The position numbers and the translations under genes are program-made. A model generated the notes under the pieces. It had not been told where the DNA came from. It worked only from the letters and a program-made list of their open reading frames with translations, and did not search any database. Shown one piece after another: positions 49,145-61,100 of a DNA stretch of 64,000 nt. Positions within the stretch are counted from its first letter, which is position 1; every line of letters starts with the position of its first letter. Source of the DNA: Sergeia podlipaevii (taxonomy: Eukaryota; Euglenozoa; Kinetoplastea; Trypanosomatida; Trypanosomatidae); NCBI GenBank assembly GCA_030849805.1, contig JASANZ010002247.1, forward strand, positions 1-64,000, read 5' to 3'.

Positions 49145-52100
49145 TTAGAAAGCATACACGACTGGCTGCTTACCATTCGCGCTCTTTCTCGTAGTATTTT
49201 TGCGGGGCGTCAAAACGGTTGAGTTCCCCGCAGCGAGTGACGATGTGGCGTTGCCGATCTTCTTACCTCCGCTGTGTCCACGGGCCCTGCTACTCGCGTC
49301 ATCTGCCACAGATCCCGCAACCATCATCTCGTCCAAGTGTAACCTGGCTGCTTCTGCCATCCGAGCCCTCTCCCACTCCTCTGGGTCAAAGCGAAGAGGA
49401 GGTTCGCGGCCAAATCGATTTGTGGTTTCAAGCCCAAAGCGCTTGACCAATGCCTCTAGCCAGTTCCTTATGGAAACAGGCCAGTAGCCTGTTGCCACAT
49501 CGCGCTCGTAGATCTTGTAGTGAAGATCGATGAGGTTGCTGGGGGCGTTCTCGCGAAGGTACGCCCCTACGCGGCGTGCATAGTACTGAATATAGGCCGG
49601 CTCCACCCCCGATAGCACCTCGCGTGAGCACAGCTTTGTCCACTCAGGCAGCACCTCAAAGGCAGGCAGGCTCAGGTGGAAAGTTAACTGGCCAACAATT
49701 TGGGCCTGACTGCCCTCTGCGAAAGTGCCGCTGGTACGTCCCATCGGGGGCGGATTCTGGGCAGTGGACTTGATAATTGGTACACTAATCAAGTCGCCAA
49801 TCTGGTGCAGCTGGGAAGTCAGCAGAGCACGAAGAGAGAGGCGAACAAGTCCCATGTCTCCCTGGTGGTGCGCGAACATTGCGGATGACTTTCTGCCGTT
49901 GCTGTTGCTGTTACGGTGGTCATCGCGCTTTTCATGTGCAACCTCGTCGGCGATGCCGGAGGTGTCGATGTAGTTGTTGATGTTGTTGATACCCCCGACA
50001 GAGCGCGAGCGCTGCCACGCTGCCTCGTCGCCTGAGTAGTGTCGCTTTTGTAATGACGAAGACGAGGACGAGGATTCCCCTCCCGCGGGATGACCTGACC
50101 CAGCACCTCCGCCATTGCGGCGGCTTGGTTTTACCCCGAGCAAATGCAGCTCCAGTGGCGGCATACTGCCCGTGTGCGGGTTGGCAAGGTCCAGACGGAT
50201 CATAGGGTATACATCTTTCTGTCGAATCGCGTCATTCGTGAACTCTGAGGTCTTGCGAGACGTCTGCTGCTCGCCGCCAAATATTGCTGACACGGCAACG
50301 CCGCACATCGACTCCAGCTGCATACCCTCTGTAGTAGACATGTGAATGCTGTCGATGTGCATGTATACCGTTGTGTCCACGGGGCGGGGGCAGTACTGAG
50401 CTCGCATCTCCTTGTGCGCATCCTTGATGCTAGAACACTGTGAGATCAGTGGTTGCACCTGTGGAAGATCCTGCGGTCGGTACTTGGAGAGCAGCGAGGT
50501 AACATCCTGTGTTACCACGGCCATTGCGGGCTTGTCGTGCTCGCCATCAACGGATTTGATGAGGGTGACCGTGCTCACTGGGAAGGCCATCGACTGAAGC
50601 TGAACCCCAAGAAAGCCTAGTGGCGCACCTGTGGCGCCACCGCTCATGCCGTTAGACGCCAGCCCTGCACCGCGGTTGCCCGCACCTGCTGCAGTTGGCA
50701 TGCGATTTTCATTGATGAGCTGCACCTGCACTTCATCGTTAACAGAGCTGTGCTGGCGTTGCTGTTGCTGCTGCTGCTCACCAGGAGAGGAGCCGGCAGC
50801 AGTAGCACCAGCGACGGGGGCTGAATGCGGGTAAATTGGAAGCCACAGAACGTTCTTCTCGCCGCAGATGAGATGCCCAAGAGCGAGTTCGACGCTGCCG
50901 TGCACGAGTGTCTTGCGCAGGGGGCGGTGCTGACCAATCTTGAAGAAGACCGTGGAGTTCTTGGCGTCGTTTAGGCGAACCGTAGATTCATTGCCCACAT
51001 CAAGGTCAAACTTGATGGACGCCCCTCCTTGCACATTGGGCGTACGCAAGATCGCCTCACCATTCAAGTACGCCTTGACGTAGCAGGGGCCCTGGGGCTT
51101 GAAGTCACGAAGACCAAGAATGCGGACCGTCATGGGAGCAGATTGCACCACGTCAGTGCCGAACTCGCGCTTCTTCTCCGATAGCATCTTCTCCACCTGC
51201 CATGGTTCCGTTGTATCGATCATAAACGGAACGCGGTGGAGGGTCTCCGGAGCACTGCGCTCCGCCATGGCCTCTAGCCTGGACTGATAGTACTTGGACT
51301 TGTCGCCGGAGTTCGCCTCCGCGTCGGCCGCGTCTCGGCCTGTGATACCAAAATCCTGGGCGACAATCTCCACCTTGATCTCGCCCTGGATCTTCGCATT
51401 GCGAGTGCCAGCGTTCTTGACGAGGCTCATTACGCGCGTGACGGGTAGCCGACGCGGTAGGCTCGCCACTCCCAAGACAACACGACTGAACTCTGTCTCG
51501 TGTCCATCGATCTCAGAGATGAGCATCACTTCCACCGGGTCAGTATGGAGATCGTACACGGAAATATCGAGTGGGGTGTTGAAAGTCACATTTCCGTTGT
51601 GAATGGTTGAGGTGTCGGTGCGCTGAACAACAGGACCGACAGAGACACGAACGTGACATGGTCCATTGTTGTTGAAAGTGACTTTGTTGTTTATGGTATT
51701 GTTGCTGTTATTGCCGCCTTTATTATTATCGCTTCCAAAGATATCTTTGCAAAGACGCACATTTATTGTGGCGTGTTTGGACATAGGCTCAGGTCCTACC
51801 GTGCGTGACCACTCCTGCATGTACTGATCCACGTCATCAATACCTGCCATGATGACATCAAGGCGGTGGAGGTCGTCTCTCAGGTAGGCCCACAAGTACG
51901 CCAGCACGCGCTCTCGCACACGTTCCTCCATACTGGTGCTCATATGGAACGGACTTGTGTAATCATTGGTGCGCAGCACAATCGTGCACTCGCCGCTGTT
52001 GGCAGCATCGCCTGTCTCCGCGGCACGGACAAGCATCAACGTAGTCTGCTTTGGCTTCCCCGCTACCACATTGGCCAATCCAACCAGCGCAACTCCAACT

Positions 52101-53797
52101 TTGCGGCCTGCTGTGTACACGGCGACCTCCAGCTGCGCCACGTCAAGCGAGTTGCGAGGAAGCGAAAAATCAAAGTCCTCCTTGAAGGAAGCACGACCGT
52201 TACGGTAAGGGACGGTCTGCGACTGAACCGAGTCTGAGTCCGCCGTGATGACAACATAGCATGTCTCCGCCAGTAGTGGGGCTCCATCGTCGCCAGTCAA
52301 AGAGGACACATTGACCACACTGAGCTGCAAGCGCACGGGGCGACCCACACTGTTTTCCGCGCTGCTGCCTCTATTTTTCTGGGGCGGTTGTGCGGCGCTG
52401 GAAGTGGCCTGAGGACCTTGAGTGATGGCGAGTACAACGGGAGAGGGGCTCGTGCGGGTGGCGTACATGGACTCAATGTGGTTTAAGCCTTCGTCCCCAT
52501 ACGGCAAGTATTCACCGACGAGCCAGTCAAGCCTGTGAAGGTCCTCTGGCGCGTAGGTGTTCAAGATGCGTTGCACCTCTTCGGAAAAGATTGCCTCCTC
52601 CTCTTCGGACGGAAGCTCATCAGCTCCAAAATCATCAGAGAAGATGCTCACAAGCAGCTCACCACGCTCGTACGCGTCTAAGGTGCGGGAGTGACGGACC
52701 ATGGGCACCCACACCTCGCGCTCCACGCGCCAGATGAGATTGGTGAGAGACACAACACACTCCGCCACCTTCTTATCGCGGCTGGCGTCATCCGAGGAGA
52801 GCGCGATGAGCGTACAGACCAGTCCGTCACGCTCTGGGCAAGAGGAGTGGAATATAAATTCGTCGTTAAAGACGGGGTTGTGGTCATTGGACGTGCCTGA
52901 CGTGCCTCGCTCTTCCAGAGTGTGGACGACAATGGCGGTCGTTGGTGCGGTGCGGCCTGCTGCCTCCATCTCCGAGAAGACACCAACAGCGCGGTGAATG
53001 CGCACTCGGAAACGACTTTGGCGGTTTTCATGTTGAACGAGTTGTCCCCCTTGAGGCTGTGACTGAGAGTGGCGTGCCCCACCGTGAGGAGTTGTCTGTC
53101 CCCCGTAGGAAGGACGGCTGCGCGCGTCTGCCCCATGGCTGTACTGGCCACTGTTGGCAGCACTCTGAGGTCTCTGATAGTAACTGTTACTTGTGCCGAT
53201 TTGCTGGGGCTGCGGATGCTTCCGGCGCTGATAGTTATCCTTTGGCCTGTGTGTTTCCGCAAACTGGTCTGAAGGGTTGCGGTGGGGGATGCTCTCATAA
53301 GTGTCATTCTCCTCGCCGCCTTGATAGGGAGCCACCGACCCGTAGCGATACTGTTCACTATTGCGGTTGTTTTGATACGATGGTGTCTGGTTACTGTGGC
53401 CGCGGTGATGGTTGCTGTGGGTGACGCTGTTCCCACCGGAATACGCACTGCTCTTACGGGGGGCGGAGCGCTGATAGTAGCTCGACTGGCCGAGGGGAGC
53501 AGAGTACTGATGGGAGCGCGGGGTCTGCTGCTGCCTAGGAGAGATATTGTGGTTGCTATAGCCAGGGCGGTTCTGAGGGCTGCGGTGACGGCTCTGTGGC
53601 TGAGAAGTGGAGGCTACCGCACCATCGCCGTTGACTTTCCTCCTTGTGTGAGAATCAGCTGGAACATAGGAACCCCGCGGATTGACCTCCTCTTGTCGTC
53701 CTGTATCCCTCGATATGTACGAGAGAACTGGCTCGTCTCCAGTGTTCCACGACTCGCGCCTGCGATTGGAGTTTCCCCTACTATCGGCACGACTCAT
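49145..53797 (-). CDS. Giant multi-C2 protein, 1550 aa (paralogue of upstream neighbour)
   Basis: Residues 1-258 are a disordered Gln/Ser/Tyr/Arg/His-rich head with repeated SYYQR-like words. Then come about five C2-like beta sandwiches: 260-388, 487-610, 675-812, 887-990 and 1143-1378 (the last split by a Ser/Gly/Asn-rich insert at 1225-1305). Each is followed by a helical linker with the theme DLHRLDWLVGEYLP (419-432), DDLHRLDVIM (641-650), ETLHRVPFMI (851-860). C2 hallmarks such as NPVFNDEFIF (307-316) are present, but acidic calcium ligands are mostly missing, so calcium-independent lipid or protein binding is likelier. A C-terminal helical module (YYARRVGAYL...ERDVATGYW, 1405-1439) is shared with the 2086-aa neighbour. 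No membrane helix. Basic tail. Probably a cortical or flagellar scaffold (inference). Confidence 0.82.
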   Translation of the reverse strand: MSRADSRGNSNRRRESWNTGDEPVLSYISRDTGRQEEVNPRGSYVPADSHTRRKVNGDGAVASTSQPQSRHRSPQNRPGYSNHNISPRQQQTPRSHQYSAPLGQSSYYQRSAPRKSSAYSGGNSVTHSNHHRGHSNQTPSYQNNRNSEQYRYGSVAPYQGGEENDTYESIPHRNPSDQFAETHRPKDNYQRRKHPQPQQIGTSNSYYQRPQSAANSGQYSHGADARSRPSYGGQTTPHGGARHSQSQPQGGQLVQHENRQSRFRVRIHRAVGVFSEMEAAGRTAPTTAIVVHTLEERGTSGTSNDHNPVFNDEFIFHSSCPERDGLVCTLIALSSDDASRDKKVAECVVSLTNLIWRVEREVWVPMVRHSRTLDAYERGELLVSIFSDDFGADELPSEEEEAIFSEEVQRILNTYAPEDLHRLDWLVGEYLPYGDEGLNHIESMYATRTSPSPVVLAITQGPQATSSAAQPPQKNRGSSAENSVGRPVRLQLSVVNVSSLTGDDGAPLLAETCYVVITADSDSVQSQTVPYRNGRASFKEDFDFSLPRNSLDVAQLEVAVYTAGRKVGVALVGLANVVAGKPKQTTLMLVRAAETGDAANSGECTIVLRTNDYTSPFHMSTSMEERVRERVLAYLWAYLRDDLHRLDVIMAGIDDVDQYMQEWSRTVGPEPMSKHATINVRLCKDIFGSDNNKGGNNSNNTINNKVTFNNNGPCHVRVSVGPVVQRTDTSTIHNGNVTFNTPLDISVYDLHTDPVEVMLISEIDGHETEFSRVVLGVASLPRRLPVTRVMSLVKNAGTRNAKIQGEIKVEIVAQDFGITGRDAADAEANSGDKSKYYQSRLEAMAERSAPETLHRVPFMIDTTEPWQVEKMLSEKKREFGTDVVQSAPMTVRILGLRDFKPQGPCYVKAYLNGEAILRTPNVQGGASIKFDLDVGNESTVRLNDAKNSTVFFKIGQHRPLRKTLVHGSVELALGHLICGEKNVLWLPIYPHSAPVAGATAAGSSPGEQQQQQQRQHSSVNDEVQVQLINENRMPTAAGAGNRGAGLASNGMSGGATGAPLGFLGVQLQSMAFPVSTVTLIKSVDGEHDKPAMAVVTQDVTSLLSKYRPQDLPQVQPLISQCSSIKDAHKEMRAQYCPRPVDTTVYMHIDSIHMSTTEGMQLESMCGVAVSAIFGGEQQTSRKTSEFTNDAIRQKDVYPMIRLDLANPHTGSMPPLELHLLGVKPSRRNGGGAGSGHPAGGESSSSSSSLQKRHYSGDEAAWQRSRSVGGINNINNYIDTSGIADEVAHEKRDDHRNSNSNGRKSSAMFAHHQGDMGLVRLSLRALLTSQLHQIGDLISVPIIKSTAQNPPPMGRTSGTFAEGSQAQIVGQLTFHLSLPAFEVLPEWTKLCSREVLSGVEPAYIQYYARRVGAYLRENAPSNLIDLHYKIYERDVATGYWPVSIRNWLEALVKRFGLETTNRFGREPPLRFDPEEWERARMAEAARLHLDEMMVAGSVADDASSRARGHSGGKKIGNATSSLAAGNSTVLTPRKNTTRKSANGKQPVVYAF

Positions 53798-55126
53798 GCT
53801 ATATCGTGGGTGATGTGATCAGAGAAAAAGAATTAAAAAAAGTAAATGTGTTTTCTTCTTTCTTCTTATACAATGTGCTGATACAATACTTTTCCCCCTG
53901 TTCCTCACGCAAACCGTAACGTATGACTCTAATATTGTAGGTGTGTGAAGCGTACGGTCCGCTCCACTTGAAGTACAGAGCAGCAAATATTGTTGTTTAC
54001 TTCTATATCTGTGCTATTGCCCGTATTGAGCTCACTGTAAAAAAAAAGAAAAAGAGAAGTAACCGGTCGAAACGTAAGGGGGAAACCTGGTGCTTAGTCA
54101 ATGGAAAAGAAACAGAAATGAAACTATAGTATATAATACTACCTGTATTTATTCCCCGTAAAATATCAGCGAGTGAGATTGTGCTTGTGCTTGTGTGTGT
54201 GTGCCTTTTTCACGCTATCACGTCTCTCAAATATGTATTTATACTTTCTATTTTCAGAAAACAAAGAAGGAAACTACAGATATATACTATCGAGGTAACG
54301 TTTAAAAAAGAAAAGAAATCAATCACTTGTAAGCTCTTGCACAAAAATAAAAGAAATAGACAACACTAAAACGATGATACTTCTGTGTATATAAAAAAAA
54401 AAATACGCAACCCTGGTGAAAGAGGGCTAGCTAAAACTATGATACACTGATGTGATTGCAATAATGGGAAAAAAAAAATTATCATAATAATAAACAAGCA
54501 AAAAAAAAAAAAAGATGAAGAGAAACAAGAATGACTGGATGCTGTATAGCAAGCAATTTAGTCAAAAAGAGATCAGGTGCAGCAGCAGCAAAGAAAAAAG
54601 AGATCCACATCGTCATCAAGGGTTTTTTTTTTTTTAAAGGGATTTTATTTTGTTAAAACGAAGCGATATCAAAGCACAAGGAAAGAGAAATGAATAAATT
54701 CGAGGCAAAGCATATATATATGTTTAAATAATAAAAGAAAACGTAATCAACAGCAACTGCGCGTTTTTCATCAGATATGTAACACTGCTGTCATGTATAT
54801 CGATTAAGAAGAAGAATACCCAAACGTTTCCTTTTCATGAGGAAAACGACAGGGCAGATAAGTGTGTGTGTGTGTGTCCACGTGAGTGTGCGTAGGCGCA
54901 AAGCAACACGTATAAATAATAAAAAAAGATACACATGTATCCTCAGAGAGCAACGAAGCGCAGCATCAGCGAAGATTGCCCATACATATATATTCACGCA
55001 CATACGCAAGCATAGTCATGTGCACACACAGCTAAATCAATATAAAAGCATAATGCACAGAAGGTTTGGAAGGGAGAAAAAAAAGCATGACCAATTCAAA
55101 AAAATCAAAAAAAAAAAGACTGGTCA
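53798..55126. other. Intergenic spacer (about 1.3 kb)
   Basis: AT-rich with poly-A runs (54385-54401, 54500-54515), TG repeat (54861-54876) and (TA)n near 54711-54722. No gene is seen between the two paralogues. Confidence 0.6.
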
Positions 55127-58100
55127 CTATAGTGACCGCCCAAATACTCTCGGTGGTTCTAGCTCCGGTGACACAAGTGAGTCATCATACTCATCCTCGT
55201 CATTCTTTCTTCGTCCTTCCTTGTCTGCGTCCTCTGTGTTGTTTGGTCGTGGCACCGGCCCCGCCTCCTCAAGTTCAGGCCCCCACCGCAGCACGAGCTC
55301 AGACAAGTAGTCAGGCAAACCCTTGCGCCACGTGCCAGTGGCAACATACATTTCATAAATAAATGCATGGAAACTCTCCAGAGTATTGGCATCGTAGTGT
55401 TTAAGGTGCGAGCAAATGCGATCGGCGTAGTAACGCACATAGTCACGATCAAACTTGGATATGGCCGTAGAAGAAAAACGGACCGAGACGGGGTAGCTCT
55501 CAAAGGCGGGGGGAAGCAGGGAGAATGTAATAGTGCCCATTAGGGTGGCGTGCGAGCGGTTAGTGGCGTGACGCAAAGATACAAGGGGAACGGTCACCTT
55601 CTCTGACATGGCGTATACCTTGGGGGTGAGCAGCGCACGCAGAGAAACCGTGGCGCACCCAATTTCACGCTGCTGCTTGCTGTTATGGTGACTGTTGCCG
55701 CCGTCATTCGCTTCCTTGTCCGTCACCTGCAGTGTCATGACAGCATCTGCACCAGTCCTGGTGATATCGACTCGTAGAAGCGGAAAGGTGAGCGCGTCGA
55801 CACCGTGCTTCGTCATCCCGCACTCCAGTATCTTCGACCCAGGCTTCAGCCGTGATGCCTCGACAGTGTCCTTACCTACAGCAGCAGAAACAACAAGGCC
55901 CTGACTCGAGTTCTCTACAAAGGGGGCGCCAGTGGTTCGGCTGTGCATACCAGGTTTGCGAGTGGCAATACTGTGCACGGCCACATAAACAGTGCCAACC
56001 GCATTAGGTGCGACCTGCAGGCGCAGCGAGCGGTGAAGACGGCGAATGTCTGCTGCGCGGAAGAATGCCAGGCTCAACTTGCGAAGATCCTTGGCGTTGT
56101 ACTTGTGCACTAGCGAGGCAAGGTCGTCCATGATGGGCTCCACCTCAGAGGTTGGGAGCGGTGTCCAGTCGGAGGAATGCGCGTACTCAATCGGGGGCAC
56201 AGAGATACTGAGGCGGCAGAGGCCAAGGAACTTGTTATCCGTTCGGTATAGGCGAAGTGTCCTTTCTGTGGTACGCTTCGGCGCGCAGTGGGCGATGGAG
56301 AAGTCTGCGTAGCACAGCGCATCCGCACCGATGAAGCGATCCACCGACAGTTTCAGTGTCAGGATCTGTGAGGGGGCAGTAGTGGTGTCCTCCAGCATAA
56401 AAACGGCATCCGTCATCTTGGCAAGGTCGGTTATTGGCGTTGTCTTGGTCTTGTACAGGACATCGTCCTTGTTGCTCACACGCACGATAACATCCTTCTC
56501 AGGCACCGCGTCTGCTGCAAAGACAATACTGGTGAGCGCTATCTTCACTCCCTTGAGCATAGCGAGCGAGGTACCATCCAGCGTGCGCGATAAAGATGTA
56601 CTGAGCTCCTCGTCGGTTTCAACGCTTTTACCGCCAGCCGTCAAGGGCAACATATGGCTTGGTATCGCGCCTTGCGTGGAGTTCAGCATGTGAAATGTGG
56701 GCAGGCCAATGCTGCCGTCCCGGTGTCCTGCTGCGTCACCAGTGGGTGCGAGGCTTGGAGTGCCTTCATGGCGATGGTCCGCGTTCGCATTGCTATCATT
56801 GGCTATAGCAGGGGCGTAGTAGGCAGTGGAGTGAGATCGCGCATGAAGGTCTGGCTCGACGCCAAAGTCTTCTGTGAACAACTCGAGCTCTACAACGCCG
56901 TTTATCTCAGCGCTCTTGGTGCCAGCGTTCATCACAATTGGCAACCGCATCGCATTGGACACGCTGCGTTCAATGCGATCCAGCGGGATCTGTGTCCGTC
57001 CCAGCTCCACACTCTTGGAGGGAAAGTAGTTCATCAAGATCAGCTCCACCTTCTCCCTCTCTGGCAGGCCGACGATAAGGTCGAAACTTTCAAAGAAGAC
57101 AAACTCTGTCTTTCCCTGCACGATGGAAGTGCGGTACTCGTCCAAGCCACAGCGCAGGATACAGAACGGATTTGCTTTTTCAGCACGAGTGACATTGACG
57201 TTGCAGCAGCGGTTGATTGAGAGCTTCAGCACGTAGTTCCCAGGCTCTGGCCCGTACTTCTCTACGAGTTTCTTAAGGTAGGCGTCCATGTTGAGTGTCG
57301 TCGCGTACTTCACATCAGCGTGTGCCAGCTCAGAAGGGAGGTAGTACAAGTAGTACCTACTCAGACGCACGTAACGGGACTGCTCGGCAGCGGTCGGTGG
57401 AGCCGCAGAGCTACCAAAAGAGAAACTCCTTAAAGAAACAGTAATGAAGCCGCACGCCTGTGGTGTAGCGGAGCGAGCCCCAATGACAAGAACGTGCGTG
57501 CGCTTCTGTGCGACCCCCTTGTGCAAGTCCGCCAGTGACACGTAGCACTCACCTGCCTTCTGACTACCATTCAGAATAACAGAGAAACATAAATTGGCTT
57601 CGGCTGGGTCAGTGATGAGCACCATGCAGCGCTCTGCAAACGCAAATTGGCCACCACTGCCATGCACAGAGCGAGTCTTGCTCTTGGTCTTGGTGCCCAC
57701 CTTCACCTTTACTACGCAATTGCCTTCCACCAGCATGTTTGCGTTGTGCAGCTTGTTGACGCTCTCGATGACAACCTCGATCTCGCATGGGTCTACCTTC
57801 TTGCCTAGAGTCAGAAACGACGACATTGAGCGGTCAGTTATCCCTGGTGCCGCGAGCGTGGCGGTCTCGCCGAACAACTTGCGCATAATGATGCTCTCGC
57901 GGTGTGAGTAGGTTCCGACGTACCACTCCAGAGCATGAAGGCGCTGCGGAACCGCTTGCATCAGGAACTCCCGCAAACGCTCTCTAAAGCGGTTCTCCGC
58001 GTCCACGGAGGGCATGTAGTCAAGACCAAAGTTCTCGCCTCGGGTAGTGATGCACACCGAACCGTACTCCGTTGCCTTCTCTTGATATGGATGCTGTACA

Positions 58101-61100
58101 AGAGCGGCCCAGCGCGTACGCGGCTGGCCACGCTGCACGTTACGCATCGACAGCACACAGTGGCCCAACTTCTTGGCACCATATGGGGTGTCAGTAAGAA
58201 CCGTGATACGCAGCTCGTCAATGCCTGGGTCTTCCACGTCGAAGCTAAACTCCTCGTTGTACTGCGGGTTGCTCGTGCCAAACTCAAGCCTGGAGCGGTG
58301 CGTCGCCTTAACCGTAGAGAGCAGCACATACGGATTCGGTGGCGCCTTGGCACTCGACAGTAAGTTCTTGCAGTAGAGTAAGCGTACATGCAGTTTCCTT
58401 GCCTGTGGTGGCACGTACGTGGGTGCGACAAGCGCAGTCTTTGAAAGACTGGTGCTGTTGTTGTTGTTGTTGCCAGGAAAGGAAGTAAATGAAGAGACGG
58501 CTGAGGAGAGCTCCTCGCCCTCGTTCTGCACCATGCCATGCACATCATCCTCGGAGTTATACGCCGATGGCACTGCGCTGAGCAACTGAGAGTCGCAGAA
58601 CTCGTCAATGCCCTCAATGCCTTCATCCATGAGATTGAATGTAGGCACAGGAGCGGGAAGTATGCTGTTTGTGCGGGTGAAGGCCTCTTCATCGCTGTTG
58701 GCGTCTATTGATGAATTGGATCTGGAATGAAGGCTACCGCGGCCCGTACCAGCACCGCCTTGTATACCAAGCAGATGCTGTTGCGAGCGTATTTGTTTCT
58801 TGAACGCACTCCACTTGAGGCTCCATCTGCTGCCGCCGGTGTTGCTGACGCTGCCACCACCTTCATCCCCGCCGCTATTGTAGCCATCCTCCCCACCGCT
58901 GCTCTGCCTCCGCATCTCCCTCCTCTGGTGTCCTCGCCGCCCCTCCGCGGAATTGCGCCTCTGTCTGCTTGCGATGAGCGTGCGGGTGCGGTCCACGAGA
59001 TTGAGGTCCATTGCGGTGTACTTGAAGCCCACCGTGCCGGTCTCACGCGGTTGATTCTTGTCTGCGTAGGGGTAAATTGGGACGAAGTCGTAGTACTGCC
59101 GCCCAAGCACGACATCTGCGAGTGAGATCACCGCGCGGCCAATCTCGCGGTCAGCGCCCATGTCGGACTGGTCCATTACCAGTAACGTGATATCGCTGTC
59201 CTCGGCACGATCAAAGTAGAACTCGCAGCACTCGAAGAAGTCCGGCTCCGTGGAGAGCTTGACGCACTTAGTCTGGAAGAAGTCGATGCCAACGCGCACG
59301 ACGACGTACGGATTGATACCCCCGAAGCGAGACTTGAGCTGACGACAGCCGAGCACCGTAAAGTAGAGGGCGTGCGTTGGGTCTTCCTCACCGTACTCTG
59401 CTGCCATCTGAGCCATGAAGGTCTCCATGTCAAAGACAGTCGCCACGGCGAGATTGATGCGATGAAGGCTCTCCGGTAGTCGGCGGTAGGCGTAGCGACG
59501 CATTCGGCCAGAGTACATGCAGTCTTCGACAGTGTCGACCTCGTACGCGTGTCCGATCTGATCGCTGTACAGACCAACTCTGACCACGCCGCTGAAGTAA
59601 GCTTCCGTGGTGCCAGCGTTGCCAACAAGATGGAACTTACGGTTGTTGCGTACGCCGCGCTGTGTGTTGAGACACGTAAAGTCCACTCTTCCATAAATCA
59701 CCGTTTCATCGTTTGCCTTGACAATATCGACGCGGATCATGTCTGTCTCGCGCACCACATCAAAGAGGTAGCTCTCGTCAAACACGCACGCAACGTTCTG
59801 GCGAACCACACGTGCCTTCGTGCGTACTGCTGAAGTACCCATCGTGATGATCGCTATCACCTCCTGCTCATGCAGGTCCTTCGGCCCATCAATATCCATG
59901 AGTGAGTACACAGAGTCAATCGTGACCAGCAGACGGACACTGCCGGGCTCACGACCGTGCTCCACCACAAGATCCTGCATGAATTCCTCCAGCTCCCACA
60001 GCCGCGAGCGGATGTATATGTCCACCAGCGGAATGCGCATCGAGTCGTAGCGATTAAAGAACTTGCTGAGGCGATTGTAGAACTCATCCACGTGGGCAAC
60101 CTGCTCAATGGGTACAAGGCCAAAGTTGGTCGGCTGCAGGGTAAGGTGTACGACGCCAGTGATATTAACCTGTGCAATGTTCGAATAGGTGCACAAGAAC
60201 AGATGTCGCGCCGAGGCGTGCCCTCGTGCAAGGGGAGCCACGCTGACGCTACTACGTCCGATTTCATAGTGTTTGCTACCATTCTTGCCCATGACTATCA
60301 CCTGAATGACGAATGAGGAAGGGTTCACCACATCCAGCCCCGTCTCGTTGTTATCCGACCACACAACGGTGTTTTGTAGACCCATAGAGCCACTGACGTG
60401 GTCCTCCCTTTCAGTACGCAGCACCACATACACGTCATCAGATCCAACGAGCGAAGTGTTCAGAGCAGATTTGTTTAGATTAGAGAGACCATCAATGTGC
60501 ACCATGACGCGGAATGCAATAGACTCCAGCCCCCCATAGTACCTGCACAAGCGCCGAATGAGCTCATCAAACGTCTCTGGCGTGGTTGGCTGCGCAAAGG
60601 TAAGCTCGGGACCACCCACGGCCACAATTGTTGTCCGTGATTTCTCGCCTTGTCCAGAAGACGGGGGCGAATCTGCGGCTGAAACAGTACTAGATGAAGT
60701 GATGCCACCCGCTCCGCCTGAAGTATTCGTGTTCTTGTACTCGCGCACATGTGCAATGAGCAGGTCAATGACTTGTATTTTGGGTTTGTCGTACTGGAGT
60801 AGCAGTCGCTCGATGCGCCTGATGGATTGCGCCTCGACCTCTTCATCCATTGTAAGAGAGCCTGGGCTCTCGCCAAGAGAATCTGATTCAAGTGTAATCG
60901 TGATCGTCCCTGACACGCCCTGTGGAAGCACACAGATCACCGTATCCTCGTCTCTAGGAGTGGGAGTGCCAAGCAGAAAGGTGCGCCTCTTCGCCCTCCC
61001 TTGCACGAGACGACGGATGGAGATATAGCAGGTGCCAATAATCGGATCCTTTGCTCGCCCTTCATCATCACCACCTCCGTTGCCTCCAGTGGTTGCGCTC

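Noticed and set aside
56654..57220. 188-codon plus-strand frame
   Set aside because: Antisense to the 2086-aa C2 protein, whose domains continue through the region.
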